Shown piece by piece: positions 41,642 through 51,274 of a stretch of DNA of 64,000 nt. The position numbers were made by a program, and so were the translations under genes. A model generated the notes under the pieces. The model saw only the letters and a program-made list of their open reading frames with translations, ran no database searches and was not told where the DNA came from. Positions within the stretch are counted from its first letter, which is position 1. Each line of letters begins with the position of its first letter. The stretch comes from JAWRCU01 sp033542235. Its GTDB lineage: Bacteria > Pseudomonadota > Alphaproteobacteria > Rhizobiales > Rhizobiaceae. The stretch is from NCBI RefSeq assembly GCF_033542235.1, contig NZ_JAWRCU010000002.1, positions 62,001-126,000 on the forward strand. Direction: 5' to 3'.

Positions 41642-44600
41642 ATGAAATTCAATCGCCTCCGCCTCCTCGGGTTCAAATCTTTCGTCGAACCGTCCGAGTT
41701 CGTGATAGAGCGCGGGTTGACGGGTGTCGTCGGCCCGAATGGCTGTGGCAAGTCCAATCTCGTCGAAGCCCTGCGCTGGGTGATGGGCGAAAGCTCATAC
41801 AAGAACATGCGCGCCTCCGGCATGGATGACGTGATCTTCTCGGGATCTGCGACCCGGCCGTCGCGCAACACCGCGGAAGTAACTCTGTTCCTGGACAACA
41901 CCGACCGAACCGCGCCCCCCGCCTTCAATGACTCGGACGAACTGCAGGTTTCCAGGCGCATCGAGCGTGAGGCCGGCTCGGTCTATCGCATCAACGGCAA
42001 GGAAGCGCGGGCCAAGGATGTGCAGCTTCTCTTCGCCGACCAGTCGACAGGCGCGCGCTCGCCTTCGATGGTGGGGCAAGGCCGCATCGGCGAGCTGATC
42101 CAGGCGAAGCCGCAGGCACGTCGGGCATTGCTCGAGGAGGCGGCGGGCATCTCGGGGCTGCATACCCGCCGCCACGAGGCCGAACTGAGGTTGCGGGCGG
42201 CCGAGCAGAATCTGGAAAGGCTCGACGATGTCGTCGGCGAGTTGGAGAGCCAGATCGACAACCTGAAGCGCCAGGCCCGCCAGGCCTCCCGCTTCAAGAA
42301 CCTCTCCGCCGATATTCGCAAGGCCGAGGCCACCTTGCTCCACCTGCGCTGGACCCAGGCTAAGGAGCACGAAGCCGAGGCCAAGTCTGCGCTTGCCACA
42401 TCCACCGCACTCGTTGCCGAGCGCGCTTCGGCCCAGATGAATGCGGCCAAGGACCAGGCCGTCAGCGCGCATCGTCTGCCGGAGCTGCGTGATGCCGAAG
42501 CCTCCGCCGCAGCGGCCTATCAGCGCCTGTCGATCGCCCGCGGGCAGCTCGAGGAGGAAGCGGGCCGCATCCGCACACGCCAGGCCGACCTCGACAAGCG
42601 CATCGCCGAGCTCGATGCCGATATCGCGCGTGAAGAACAGATGCTGCGCGATAATGCGGACGTGCTGCAGCGCCTCGGGGACGAAGAGGCGACGCTTGCG
42701 GCTGAAAATGCGGCAGCCCAGGGCAGCGAGGACGAGCTCGCCGCGGCGGTAGCGGAGGCAGCCGCCAAGCTCGAGCTCAGTGAGGCTGCCCTGGCCAGGA
42801 TGACCGCAGAACGAGCCGAGGCAACCGCTGCCCGTCATCAGTTCGAGCGGTTGCTGCGCGAAAGCGCGGAGCGCCGCGACCGCTTGGCGCGGCAGGTTGC
42901 GGATGTCAGCCGGCAGGCAGACGACATCGCGCGCCAGATCGCCGGGCTCGCCGACCCGGCTGAGAAGCGCGAGCTGGTCGAGGAGGCCGCTGCCGCCGTG
43001 ACGGCAGCAGAACAGGCCGCTGTCGCCGCTGAAAAAGCGCTCGTCACGCTGCGTCAGCAGGAAGTGCAGCTCCGTGCCCCGGTCCAGGAAGCCAAGTCCG
43101 AGCTGGCCCAGGTTGAGACCGAGGCGCGTACGCTGGCAAAGATCCTCAACGCAGCGGGTGGAGGGCTTTTCCCCGCCGTCCTCGAGGGGATAAAGGTCGA
43201 CCGCGGTTTCGAGACGGCGCTCGGAGCAGCTCTTGGCGAGGATCTCGACGCGCCGCTCGACCGCAGCGCGCCCGCTTATTGGGGCGGCGCGGCGCCTCAG
43301 ACTGGCGATCCGACCTTGCCTTCGGGCATCATGCCCTTGTCTTCGGTGGTGCAGGCACCTGCTGAGCTTGCGCGTCGCCTTGCCCAGATCGGCATCGTCG
43401 ACGGTGCCGACGGCGAAATGCTGCAAGGCCTGCTTGCGCCTGGCCAGCGGCTGGTGAGCCGTGACGGGGCGCTCTGGCGCTGGGACGGATTTGTCGCAAG
43501 CGCCGACGCACCGACGGCCGCGGCGCAGCGCCTGGCACAGAAGAACCGGCTCGCCGAGCTCGATGCCGAAGCTATCGAGGCGACTAAGAAATTGCGCGCC
43601 GCCGAACAGGCTCTTGGCGAGGCCGAACGTGCCCTGCGCGAGGGTGTTGAAGCCGAGCGGAACGCGCGCCAGGGTTGGCGCGATGCTCAGCACCGTCTGG
43701 ATGCCGCGCGCGATGCCTTGCAGAAGGCCGAGAAGGCGGCGGGCGAGCTCTCGACGCGCGGCGCCGCACTTGCCGAATCCCAGGCGCGCCTGAACGATGC
43801 GCATGCCGAAGCTGCCGCCGCTGTGATCGAGGCCGAGCAGAGCCTTGCCGAAGCCCCGGAACTTTCCGAATTGCAGGCATCGTTCGAGCGCGCCGCGGCC
43901 GAAGCCCAGCGCGACCGGAATGCGTTGACCGATGCCCGCTCGCGGTATGATGGCCTGAGGCGCGAGACCGAGCAGCGCTCCCGCCGCCTCTCGGGGATTG
44001 CTGCCGACCGCGCCAACTGGATCTCTCGCGCGGAGAATGCCGAGCGGCAGATCGCCGCCCTGAATGAGCGGCGCGGTCAGTCATTTAACGAGCGCAACGC
44101 GCTCGAAGGCGCGCCCGAGGAAATCGAGGCGCGCCGGCGGGCGTTGATGTCTCAACTGTCGGAAGCCGAGGCGCTGCGCAAGGCGGCGGCCGATCGGCTG
44201 CAGCAGGCAGAGAACAGCCAGGCCGAGCTGGACAAGGCTGCCGTCGCTGCGATACAGGCGCTTTCGGAAGCCAGGGAAGGCCGCGCCCGTGCCGAGGAGC
44301 GGCTTGCCGCTGCCGACGAGCGTCGCCGCGAGGTCGAAGCGCGCATTCAGGAGGCGCTGAACTCTCCGCCGCATCTGGTTATCAGCCATACGGGTCTGCG
44401 ACCGGACGATCCGCTGCCCGATGTTGCCGACGTGGAACGCCGGCTGGAACGGCTGAAGGTCGAACGCGAGCGGCTCGGCGCAGTCAACCTTCGGGCTGAG
44501 GAGGAGCAGAGGGAGCTTTCCGAGCGGCACGAGACCATCGTCACCGAGCGCGAAGATGTCATCGAGGCCATCCGCAAGCTGAGACAAGCGATCCAGAGCC

Positions 44601-45100
44601 TCAACCGAGAAGGGCGCGAACGGCTGCTTGCCGCCTTCGACGTGGTGAACAGCCAGTTCCAGCGGTTGTTCGCGCATCTGTTCGGCGGCGGCACGGCGGA
44701 GCTGCAATTGATCGAGGCTGATGACCCGCTGGAAGCAGGCCTTGAAATTCTCGCCCGTCCGCCCGGCAAGAAACCGCAGACCATGACGCTGCTTTCGGGC
44801 GGCGAGCAGGCGCTGACCGCGATGGCGCTCATCTTTGCGGTCTTCCTCACGAATCCGGCGCCGATCTGCGTGCTCGACGAAGTCGACGCGCCGCTCGATG
44901 ATCACAACGTGGAACGCTATTGCAACCTGATGGATGAGATGGCGACGTCGACCGAGACCCGCTTCGTCGTCATCACTCACAACCCGATCACCATGGCGCG
45001 TATGAACCGGCTGTTCGGCGTCACCATGGCCGAGCAGGGCGTGAGCCAGCTCGTCTCGGTTGACCTGCAGACCGCCGAGCGGCTTCGCGAGGCGAGCTGA
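41642..45100 (+). CDS. smc: Chromosome segregation protein SMC
   Basis: SMC is the ATPase arm of the bacterial condensin that organises and separates chromosomes. The 1152 residues show the standard layout: N-terminal head with Walker A GPNGCGKSNLVEALRWVMGE, a long Ala/Glu/Arg-rich coiled coil (about 170-490), a hinge (about 500-640, GGGLFPAVLEGIKVDRGFE), a second coiled coil (about 640-1000), and a C-terminal head with signature LLSGGEQALTAMALIFAVF and Walker B PICVLDEVDAPLDDHN. The ATG at 41642 has no clear ribosome-binding site. The gene ends 7 bp before the convergent galE. scpA and scpB are not here. Confidence 0.97.
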   Translation: MKFNRLRLLGFKSFVEPSEFVIERGLTGVVGPNGCGKSNLVEALRWVMGESSYKNMRASGMDDVIFSGSATRPSRNTAEVTLFLDNTDRTAPPAFNDSDELQVSRRIEREAGSVYRINGKEARAKDVQLLFADQSTGARSPSMVGQGRIGELIQAKPQARRALLEEAAGISGLHTRRHEAELRLRAAEQNLERLDDVVGELESQIDNLKRQARQASRFKNLSADIRKAEATLLHLRWTQAKEHEAEAKSALATSTALVAERASAQMNAAKDQAVSAHRLPELRDAEASAAAAYQRLSIARGQLEEEAGRIRTRQADLDKRIAELDADIAREEQMLRDNADVLQRLGDEEATLAAENAAAQGSEDELAAAVAEAAAKLELSEAALARMTAERAEATAARHQFERLLRESAERRDRLARQVADVSRQADDIARQIAGLADPAEKRELVEEAAAAVTAAEQAAVAAEKALVTLRQQEVQLRAPVQEAKSELAQVETEARTLAKILNAAGGGLFPAVLEGIKVDRGFETALGAALGEDLDAPLDRSAPAYWGGAAPQTGDPTLPSGIMPLSSVVQAPAELARRLAQIGIVDGADGEMLQGLLAPGQRLVSRDGALWRWDGFVASADAPTAAAQRLAQKNRLAELDAEAIEATKKLRAAEQALGEAERALREGVEAERNARQGWRDAQHRLDAARDALQKAEKAAGELSTRGAALAESQARLNDAHAEAAAAVIEAEQSLAEAPELSELQASFERAAAEAQRDRNALTDARSRYDGLRRETEQRSRRLSGIAADRANWISRAENAERQIAALNERRGQSFNERNALEGAPEEIEARRRALMSQLSEAEALRKAAADRLQQAENSQAELDKAAVAAIQALSEAREGRARAEERLAAADERRREVEARIQEALNSPPHLVISHTGLRPDDPLPDVADVERRLERLKVERERLGAVNLRAEEEQRELSERHETIVTEREDVIEAIRKLRQAIQSLNREGRERLLAAFDVVNSQFQRLFAHLFGGGTAELQLIEADDPLEAGLEILARPPGKKPQTMTLLSGGEQALTAMALIFAVFLTNPAPICVLDEVDAPLDDHNVERYCNLMDEMATSTETRFVVITHNPITMARMNRLFGVTMAEQGVSQLVSVDLQTAERLREAS

Positions 45101-45107
45101 TTTCGCG

Positions 45108-46100
45108 TTACGCTCCGCTGTTCCGGCGCTTCAGGGCTTCTTCCCACTCTACGGCATGCGTGACAATCAGCTCGAGGTCGTCGTAGCGTGGCGACCAGCC
45201 GAACTCGCGCCGGGCGCGGCTGGAATCGGCCACGACCGCAACGGCATCGCCGGGGCGGCGCCCGCGCCGGCGCACCTCGAAATCATGGCCGACGACACGC
45301 TTTACCGCATCGATGACCTCTAGGACCGAATAGCCTCGGCCATAGCCGCAGTTGGCAACGATGCTTTCCCCGCCTGCCCGCAGTCGCTGCAAGGCGAGAT
45401 AATGTGCCTCTGCGAGGTCCGACACATGGATGTAGTCGCGCACGCAAGTGCCGTCAGGCGTTGAATAGTCAGTGCCGAAAACCTCCATGAAATCACGTTT
45501 CCCGGTCGCTGTTTCCGAGGCGACCTTGATGAGGTGAGTTGCTCCTTTCGTCGACTGGCCGGTGCGCTTCTTCGGGTCCGCGCCGGCGACGTTGAAATAC
45601 CGCAATGCAGTGTACCGGATGTCGTGGGCCGCCGCTGCGTCCCGCAACATCAGCTCTGTCATCAGTTTCGAGGTTCCATAGGGCGATTCCGGAAGCGTCC
45701 TCGCATCTTCAGCCACCGGGCTGTTCTCCGGAGTGCCGTAGACGGCCGCTGTCGAGGAAAAGATGAAATGCTTTACGCCCGTCCGCACTGCGCTTTCGAT
45801 GAGGGCGCGCGATTTGGCCGTGTTATTGAGATAGTAGGCAAGCGGGTCCGCGACTGATTCCGGGACGATGATAGAGCCTGCGAAATGGATGATCGCATCG
45901 ACCCCGCGCCTGCGGATGGTCTCTTCCACGAGGTTCTGGTCGCCTATGTCCGCCACGACCAGTTCGGCTTCTGCGGGGACCGCCCAGTCGAAACCGGTGC
46001 TCAAACGGTCGACGACGACAACCTCTTCGCCTTCGTCGAGCAGCTTCCAGACCATGTGACTACCGATGTAGCCGGCTCCTCCGGTGACCAGAACCGTCAT
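45108..46100 (-). CDS. galE: UDP-glucose 4-epimerase
   Basis: GalE interconverts UDP-glucose and UDP-galactose for surface polysaccharides. The 330-residue extended short-chain dehydrogenase has the NAD site TVLVTGGAGYIGSHMVWKL, VVVDRLSTGF, the catalytic serine segment FSSTAAVYG, the YxxxK motif in SPYGTSKLMTE and the substrate-binding RYFNVAGADP. AAAGGAACAAG precedes ATG 46100. The upstream neighbour on the same strand is an O-antigen-ligase-like gene, consistent with a small polysaccharide cluster. Epimerisation at the UDP-Glc/Gal level is the usual role; relatives can act on GlcNAc. Confidence 0.94.
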   Translation of the reverse strand: MTVLVTGGAGYIGSHMVWKLLDEGEEVVVVDRLSTGFDWAVPAEAELVVADIGDQNLVEETIRRRGVDAIIHFAGSIIVPESVADPLAYYLNNTAKSRALIESAVRTGVKHFIFSSTAAVYGTPENSPVAEDARTLPESPYGTSKLMTELMLRDAAAAHDIRYTALRYFNVAGADPKKRTGQSTKGATHLIKVASETATGKRDFMEVFGTDYSTPDGTCVRDYIHVSDLAEAHYLALQRLRAGGESIVANCGYGRGYSVLEVIDAVKRVVGHDFEVRRRGRRPGDAVAVVADSSRARREFGWSPRYDDLELIVTHAVEWEEALKRRNSGA

Positions 46101-46184
46101 CTTGTTCCTTTCAGCTTGCGATCCCGTTGCCCCGGCCGGCTTTGTGCCAGCCTGGCTCGCCTGCCACAAGCCCGTGGAAAGCCG

Positions 46185-47477
46185 CTACGTCGCTGCGACA
46201 GCCCTTGCCTTATCGAGATCCGATTTTCGGCGTGCCTCGTCGCATGCGGCAAGCAGGTAGAAAGTGAGCATGGCATGCACCATCGCCGGCAGGCTCAGAA
46301 TCATCAATGATTCGCTGAGAGAGAAGATCATGAAACTCAACGAGACGATGACCCCCGCCAGCGCGAACTCACTGCCCTTCTTGTCTGCAAACGGCTCGCA
46401 TTTGAGGAACAGATAAAGCGGCAGGAACAGGTTTATGAAACCAAGCAGAAAGCGGAAGATTCCACCTTTGGCGAGATCATCCGCATACTGGTTGTGAGCC
46501 TGGTTGTAGGAGTACGTTATTCGGTCATTCGGGTCCGGGGCTGCGGCCAGCCTGGCCGACTCGTCGTTCCAGCCGTTTGCGCCAACGCCGAAGGCCGGAT
46601 GTTGCTCGAAAAGCCTGAAGGCCATGAAAAGCAGCTTCGTCCTGTCGCCGACGGAGCGATCGTCCATCGCCGCTTCGCCGCCCGTCAGGCCCATTGAAAT
46701 ATTGGTATAGGCGGTCGCAATGCGTGTCGACATCTTGCCGACATTGCCCACGAGCAGCGCGCCGGCCAAGATCAACATGAACACCGGGATCATGAGCAAT
46801 GCCCGCGACGACCGCCGCCAGAGAACCGGCGCCAACAGCAGGAGCATGAACGGCAATGCCAGCATGGCGCCGCGCGAGCCCGACAGGAAAGCACCGCCGA
46901 TCCCTGCGCAAAAACCAGCGAACGAAAGAGCAGCCATCCTGCGGTCGTTGTGCGAGTAGAGCAGTCCGACCGCGCAGATCGAACCCAGGGCAAGTGCGAT
47001 CATCCCGAATCGGATCGGATTGGTAGCGCCGCCCGACCTGTCAGCCACATAAAGTCCGACCTGAAACAGGCCGAAGGTAAGCGCAAGGAGTGCTCCGGCC
47101 GAAGTTCCGCATAACAGGACCTTCCAGCGAAATCTGTCAATATTCATCACGATGATATAAGCGACGAGAAGAGTTTTTGCTGGCGTCTCAAGACCGGAAA
47201 GACCATCATTATGAACATAAATAGGTATCATAAGAAGAACAGTACAAAGTATTTTAGCATTGTAATAGATGCCGCGATTAGTTTTGAATAATGAAAAATT
47301 GTAACTATTTATGGAGTCTAGGATTGAACTGCAGTTGGAAGTGACCAGTATCAGAAACAGAAAGAGTGACAGCGCCGTCAGCGGCCAGCTGGAGAAAATT
47401 AGACATCCTACCAAACCCAGAGCGACAAAGATATCGCCGTTGGCTCGCAGCTCGCGGTAGGCAGTGTTCATTGGCAT
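46185..47477 (-). CDS. O-antigen ligase (Wzy_C/WaaL-like) membrane protein
   Basis: The 430-residue protein has ten or more membrane helices and a large periplasmic loop containing GVGANGWNDE and the conserved histidine region YNQAHNQYADDLAKGG, the hallmark of Wzy_C ligases and polymerases. It would join or polymerise lipid-linked glycans at the periplasmic face. ATG 47477 and ATG 47471 both follow GGAGAGGCG. Bases 47221-47340, coding for residues around 45-85, are about 31 percent GC by hand count, far below the rest of the window, which suggests recent acquisition of this gene or its 5' part. It precedes galE by 84 bp. Confidence 0.88.
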   Translation of the reverse strand: MPMNTAYRELRANGDIFVALGLVGCLIFSSWPLTALSLFLFLILVTSNCSSILDSINSYNFSLFKTNRGIYYNAKILCTVLLMIPIYVHNDGLSGLETPAKTLLVAYIIVMNIDRFRWKVLLCGTSAGALLALTFGLFQVGLYVADRSGGATNPIRFGMIALALGSICAVGLLYSHNDRRMAALSFAGFCAGIGGAFLSGSRGAMLALPFMLLLLAPVLWRRSSRALLMIPVFMLILAGALLVGNVGKMSTRIATAYTNISMGLTGGEAAMDDRSVGDRTKLLFMAFRLFEQHPAFGVGANGWNDESARLAAAPDPNDRITYSYNQAHNQYADDLAKGGIFRFLLGFINLFLPLYLFLKCEPFADKKGSEFALAGVIVSLSFMIFSLSESLMILSLPAMVHAMLTFYLLAACDEARRKSDLDKARAVAAT

Positions 47478-47830
47478 CGCCTCTCCGATACACGATCGGA
47501 ATTTGCAAGGTCCAGCCGCGCAGCCGCGGCTTCTACAGCCTGTCGTTCACATCGGGCGCACGGCATCGCTCTAGATGTCATCTCGTGCCCTGCTCACTCT
47601 GGAGTTGAACGGCAGATTCCCCTTCCCAATCAAGGGAGACTGTATTGCATTAGCAAATTCAAAAATAGCTTGGGAGGGAAGCGATGAACTTCACCGAGAG
47701 GAGTTTCCATCTGCAAAGGGGTTTCTGGGTGAGCGGCAAACTGCGTCCTTTTGGCACCGGTCGCCTTAGCTGAAGCTCCGGAGGACAACCCGCCCGCTTA
47801 CTTGCCCTGAGATTCCGCGCTGGTTCGCTA
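47478..47830. other. Gene-poor stretch between the O-antigen ligase gene and tRNA-Gln
   Basis: These 353 bp hold no frame that looks like a protein. Part of it (about 47620-47680) is AT-rich, like the 5' end of the adjacent ligase gene. It must contain the promoter for the minus-strand ligase gene. No inverted repeat ends, integrase fragment or duplicate tRNA end were seen. Confidence 0.5.
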
Positions 47831-47905
47831 TGGCTGGGGCGGCAGGATTCGAACCTGCGAATGGCGGTACCAAAAACCGCTGCCTTACCGCTTGGCGACG
47901 CCCCA
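47831..47905 (-). tRNA. tRNA-Gln (anticodon UUG)
   Basis: The minus strand folds as a complete 75-nt tRNA including an encoded CCA. The acceptor TGGGGCG pairs with CGCCCCA, the D arm has GCCAAGCGGTAAGGC, the anticodon stem GCGGT/ACCGC encloses the loop TTTTGGT with anticodon TTG, and the T arm has GGTTCGAATCC. It closely resembles E. coli tRNA-Gln(UUG). It stands alone between a possibly acquired polysaccharide gene and the VOC gene. Confidence 0.97.
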
Positions 47906-48080
47906 GCAATCCGGCGTGGCCGGAAGCGAGCGGACTTATATTCAGACTTGGCGGGAAGGGCAATCGGGGCAATTGGGCGTGGAGCAATGAAAAATTCGCT
48001 TCTATGCTCCCACCGGTTTGTGAGGTCGCGAACCGCCTCTCGCTTCCTCCGGAGCGGCCGGCGGCCAGCCTGTCGACTTC

Positions 48081-48425
48081 CTAGGCTCCCCACACCGCGA
48101 GCTCATTGCCGGCGGGATCGCGGAAATGAAAGCGGCGACCGCCCGGAAAGGTGAAGATCGGCTTCAGGATCACACCGCCGGCAGCCTCAACGGCAGCAAA
48201 CGTCGCTTCCAGCTCCTCGGAAAAAAGCACCGGCAATGGCGCCGGAGGCGCTTCGGAAGCCTCCGCCTGGAACCCGCCGTCCAATCCTTCGTTGAAGGCA
48301 GCGTAGGTCGGGCCGTAGTCGGTGAAGGACCAGCCGAAGGCGGAGCTGTAGAAGGCCTTGGCGCGGTCAAGCGTCGCGCCTGTTGCTGGCATTTCGATAT
48401 AGTCGAGCTTGCCGGTCGAACGCAT
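48081..48425 (-). CDS. VOC-family (glyoxalase/bleomycin-resistance fold) protein
   Basis: The 114-residue protein has the paired beta-alpha-beta units of the vicinal oxygen chelate fold: LDYIEMPATGATLDRAKAFYSSAFGW in order, a central GFQAEASEAPPAPLPVLF, and a C-terminal FHFRDPAGNELAVWG. Metal-ligand positions include His/Glu candidates in KLDYIEM and NELAVW. Members range from dioxygenases to antibiotic-binding proteins, so no function is assigned. ATG 48425 is preferred over the in-frame GTG at 48434. It is divergent from the pyruvate phosphate dikinase gene. Confidence 0.88.
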   Translation of the reverse strand: MRSTGKLDYIEMPATGATLDRAKAFYSSAFGWSFTDYGPTYAAFNEGLDGGFQAEASEAPPAPLPVLFSEELEATFAAVEAAGGVILKPIFTFPGGRRFHFRDPAGNELAVWGA

Positions 48426-48610
48426 GGGGATCACTTTATGTTCTCGTTATGTTCTAGATCGGGAATGCGGAGAACGCAAGATCGAAATTCAACCGGGCCT
48501 GATTGACGCACCGAAAATGTTCAACCGATTTTATGTTGGAACGGCAATGCCCGATTGCATATGAGGGCTTTGACACTCACCCTATCACATTCTCTTACTG
48601 GGGACGCGCC

Positions 48611-51274
48611 ATGACGAAATGGGTCTATACTTTCGGTGACGGCGCGGCGGAGGGGAGGGCAGGCGACCGCAACCTGCTCGGCGGCAAGGGCGCCAACCTC
48701 GCCGAGATGTGCAGCCTGGGCCTGCCGGTGCCGCCGGGCTTCACCATCACAACGGATGCCTGCAACTGGTATTACGAGAACGGCAGGGCTTTCCCGCCGG
48801 ATCTCGAAGATCAGGTCGGGAACGGGCTGGAGCACATCACCGCCATCGCCGGCCGCAAGCTGGGAGACCCGGAAAGGCTGCTCCTGGTCTCGGTTCGCTC
48901 CGGTGCCCGCGCGTCGATGCCCGGCATGATGGACACGGTCCTCAATCTCGGCCTCAACGATGTCACAGTGGAGGCCCTTGCTGCGGACGCTGGCGACGCA
49001 CGCTTCGCCTATGACAGCTATCGCCGCTTCATCCAGATGTATTCGGATGTCGTGCTCGGCCTCGATCACGAAAACTTCGAGGAGATACTCGAAGACGAAA
49101 AGGCGCGGCTCGGCTTCGATCTCGATACGGAGTTCTCGGCCGATCAGTGGCGACACGTCGTCAAGCTGTACAAGCAGAAGGTCGAGGAAGAGCTCGGCGA
49201 CCCGTTCCCGCAGGCGCCGCAGGAGCAGCTCTGGGGGGCGATCGGGGCGGTCTTCCGCAGTTGGATGAACCAGCGCGCGATCACCTATCGCCGCCTGCAC
49301 GATATCCCTGAAAGCTGGGGCACGGCCGTCAACGTGCAGGCAATGGTGTTCGGCAATATGGGCGAGAGCTCGGCGACCGGCGTTGCCTTTACGCGGAACC
49401 CATCTACCGGCGAGAAGGCCCTCTACGGCGAATTCCTGGTGAACGCCCAAGGTGAGGATGTCGTGGCGGGCATCCGCACGCCGCAGAACATTACCGAGCG
49501 GGCGCGTATCGAAGCAGGCTCCGACAAGCCCTCCCTCCAGAAGCTGATGCCCGACGCCTATCAGAGCTTCGTATCGATCTGCGACAAGCTCGAGACGCAC
49601 TATCGCGATATGCAGGACCTCGAATTCACCATCGAGCGCGGCAAGCTGTGGATGCTGCAGACGCGATCCGGCAAGCGGACCGCCAAGGCCGCGATCCGCG
49701 TCGCGGTCGAGATGGCGAAAGAGGGGCTGATCAGCAAGGAGGAGGCTGTATCGCGGATCGATCCGGCCTCCCTTGACCAGCTGCTTCACCCAACCATCGA
49801 TCCCAACGCGGAGCGCAACGTGATCGGTGCCGGTCTCCCGGCTTCTCCTGGAGCTGCGACCGGCGAGATCGTTTTCTCCTCGGACGAGGCGGAGGAAATG
49901 AAGGCGCGCGGCAGGAAGGTGCTCCTGGTGCGCGTCGAGACCAGCCCGGAAGACATCCACGGCATGCATGCGGCCGAGGGCATCCTCACCACGCGCGGCG
50001 GCATGACGAGCCATGCCGCGGTGGTGGCGCGCGGCATGGGCAAGCCTTGTGTCTCGGGTGCAGGGTCGCTGCGCGTCGACCATCGCAATGGAACGCTGAT
50101 TGCCATGGGCGTGACGCTGAAGAAGGGCGACGTGGTCACCATCGACGGTGGCACTGGCCAGGTGCTGAAAGGCGCCGTGCCCATGCTGCAGCCGGAGCTC
50201 TCCGGCGATTTCGCAACCCTGATGGAATGGGCCGACAATATCCGCCGCATGAAGGTGCGCACCAACGCCGAGACGCCTGCCGACGCCCGCATGGCGCGCT
50301 CTTTCGGGGCGGAGGGGATAGGGCTCTGCCGCACCGAGCACATGTTCTTCGAAGGCGATCGTATCGTTGCCATGCGCGAGATGATCCTCGCCGATACGGA
50401 GGACGGCCGCCGTGCGGCGCTCGCCAAGCTCCTGCCGATGCAGCGCTCGGACTTTCTGGAGCTGTTCGAGATCATGGCCGGTCTGCCGGTAACGATCAGG
50501 CTGCTCGATCCGCCGCTGCACGAATTCCTGCCCAAGACCGATGAGGAGATCGCCGAGGTTGCCGCGGCGATGCAGGTCCCGCCCGACAAGCTCAGGCAAA
50601 GGACCGAGGCGCTGCACGAGTTCAATCCGATGCTTGGCCATCGCGGATGCCGGCTTGCGGTCTCTTATCCGGAGATCGCCGAGATGCAGGCGCGCGCGAT
50701 CTTCGAGGCGGCAGTCGAAGCGGGCAGGAAGACGGGAGACCCCGTCGTGCCCGAAGTGATGGTGCCCCTGGTCGGGCTGAAGACGGAGCTGGACTTCGTC
50801 AAGGCGCGCATCGATGAGGTGGCGAAGAGCGTGATCACGGAGTCCGGTGCACCGGTCGAGTACCTCGTCGGCACGATGATCGAATTGCCGCGCGCGGCAA
50901 TCCGCGCGCATGTGATTGCGGAGACAGCGGAGTTCTTCTCCTTCGGCACCAACGACCTCACGCAGACGACTTTCGGCATCTCGCGCGACGACGCGACCTC
51001 GTTTCTGGAAGCCTATCGCAAGAAAGGCATCATCGAGCAGGACCCGTTCGTGTCGATCGACGTGGACGGCGTCGGCGAGCTGGTGCGAATCGCCGCCGAG
51101 AAGGGCAGGGCGACCAGGAACGGCATCAAGCTCGGCATCTGCGGAGAGCATGGCGGCGATCCGGCCTCAATCCGCTTTTGCGAGGAAGTCGGGCTGGACT
51201 ATGTGTCGTGCTCGCCCTTCCGCGTGCCGATCGCAAGGCTCGCAGCGGCGCAGGCGGCGGTTCGGAAGGGGTGA
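48611..51274 (+). CDS. ppdK: Pyruvate, phosphate dikinase
   Basis: PPDK interconverts pyruvate, ATP and phosphate with PEP, AMP and pyrophosphate, serving gluconeogenesis in rhizobia. The 887 residues include the N-terminal ATP-grasp domain (LLGGKGANLAEM, VSVRSGARASMPGMMDT), the central phosphohistidine segment TTRGGMTSHAAVVARGMGKPCV, and the C-terminal PEP/pyruvate TIM barrel with GLCRTEHMFFE, FFSFGTNDLTQTTFG and the catalytic cysteine in GICGEHGGDP. ATG 48611 matches the family start (MTKWVYTFGDG); the open frame extends to 48503. The 185-bp region upstream holds the promoter; a TTGACA lies at 48570-48575 but its -10 partner is weak. Confidence 0.97.
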   Translation: MTKWVYTFGDGAAEGRAGDRNLLGGKGANLAEMCSLGLPVPPGFTITTDACNWYYENGRAFPPDLEDQVGNGLEHITAIAGRKLGDPERLLLVSVRSGARASMPGMMDTVLNLGLNDVTVEALAADAGDARFAYDSYRRFIQMYSDVVLGLDHENFEEILEDEKARLGFDLDTEFSADQWRHVVKLYKQKVEEELGDPFPQAPQEQLWGAIGAVFRSWMNQRAITYRRLHDIPESWGTAVNVQAMVFGNMGESSATGVAFTRNPSTGEKALYGEFLVNAQGEDVVAGIRTPQNITERARIEAGSDKPSLQKLMPDAYQSFVSICDKLETHYRDMQDLEFTIERGKLWMLQTRSGKRTAKAAIRVAVEMAKEGLISKEEAVSRIDPASLDQLLHPTIDPNAERNVIGAGLPASPGAATGEIVFSSDEAEEMKARGRKVLLVRVETSPEDIHGMHAAEGILTTRGGMTSHAAVVARGMGKPCVSGAGSLRVDHRNGTLIAMGVTLKKGDVVTIDGGTGQVLKGAVPMLQPELSGDFATLMEWADNIRRMKVRTNAETPADARMARSFGAEGIGLCRTEHMFFEGDRIVAMREMILADTEDGRRAALAKLLPMQRSDFLELFEIMAGLPVTIRLLDPPLHEFLPKTDEEIAEVAAAMQVPPDKLRQRTEALHEFNPMLGHRGCRLAVSYPEIAEMQARAIFEAAVEAGRKTGDPVVPEVMVPLVGLKTELDFVKARIDEVAKSVITESGAPVEYLVGTMIELPRAAIRAHVIAETAEFFSFGTNDLTQTTFGISRDDATSFLEAYRKKGIIEQDPFVSIDVDGVGELVRIAAEKGRATRNGIKLGICGEHGGDPASIRFCEEVGLDYVSCSPFRVPIARLAAAQAAVRKG

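Noticed and set aside
41795..43804. 669-codon minus-strand open frame opposite smc
   Set aside because: It arises from the Ala/Arg/Glu-rich coiled-coil codons of SMC read backwards.
47831..47905. tRNA-Gln as the attachment site of an integrated element
   Set aside because: No integrase, no duplicate of the tRNA 3' end and no phage or plasmid genes were seen on either side.
48521..51151. 876-codon minus-strand open frame opposite ppdK
   Set aside because: Antisense shadow of pyruvate phosphate dikinase with no start signal or protein-like composition.
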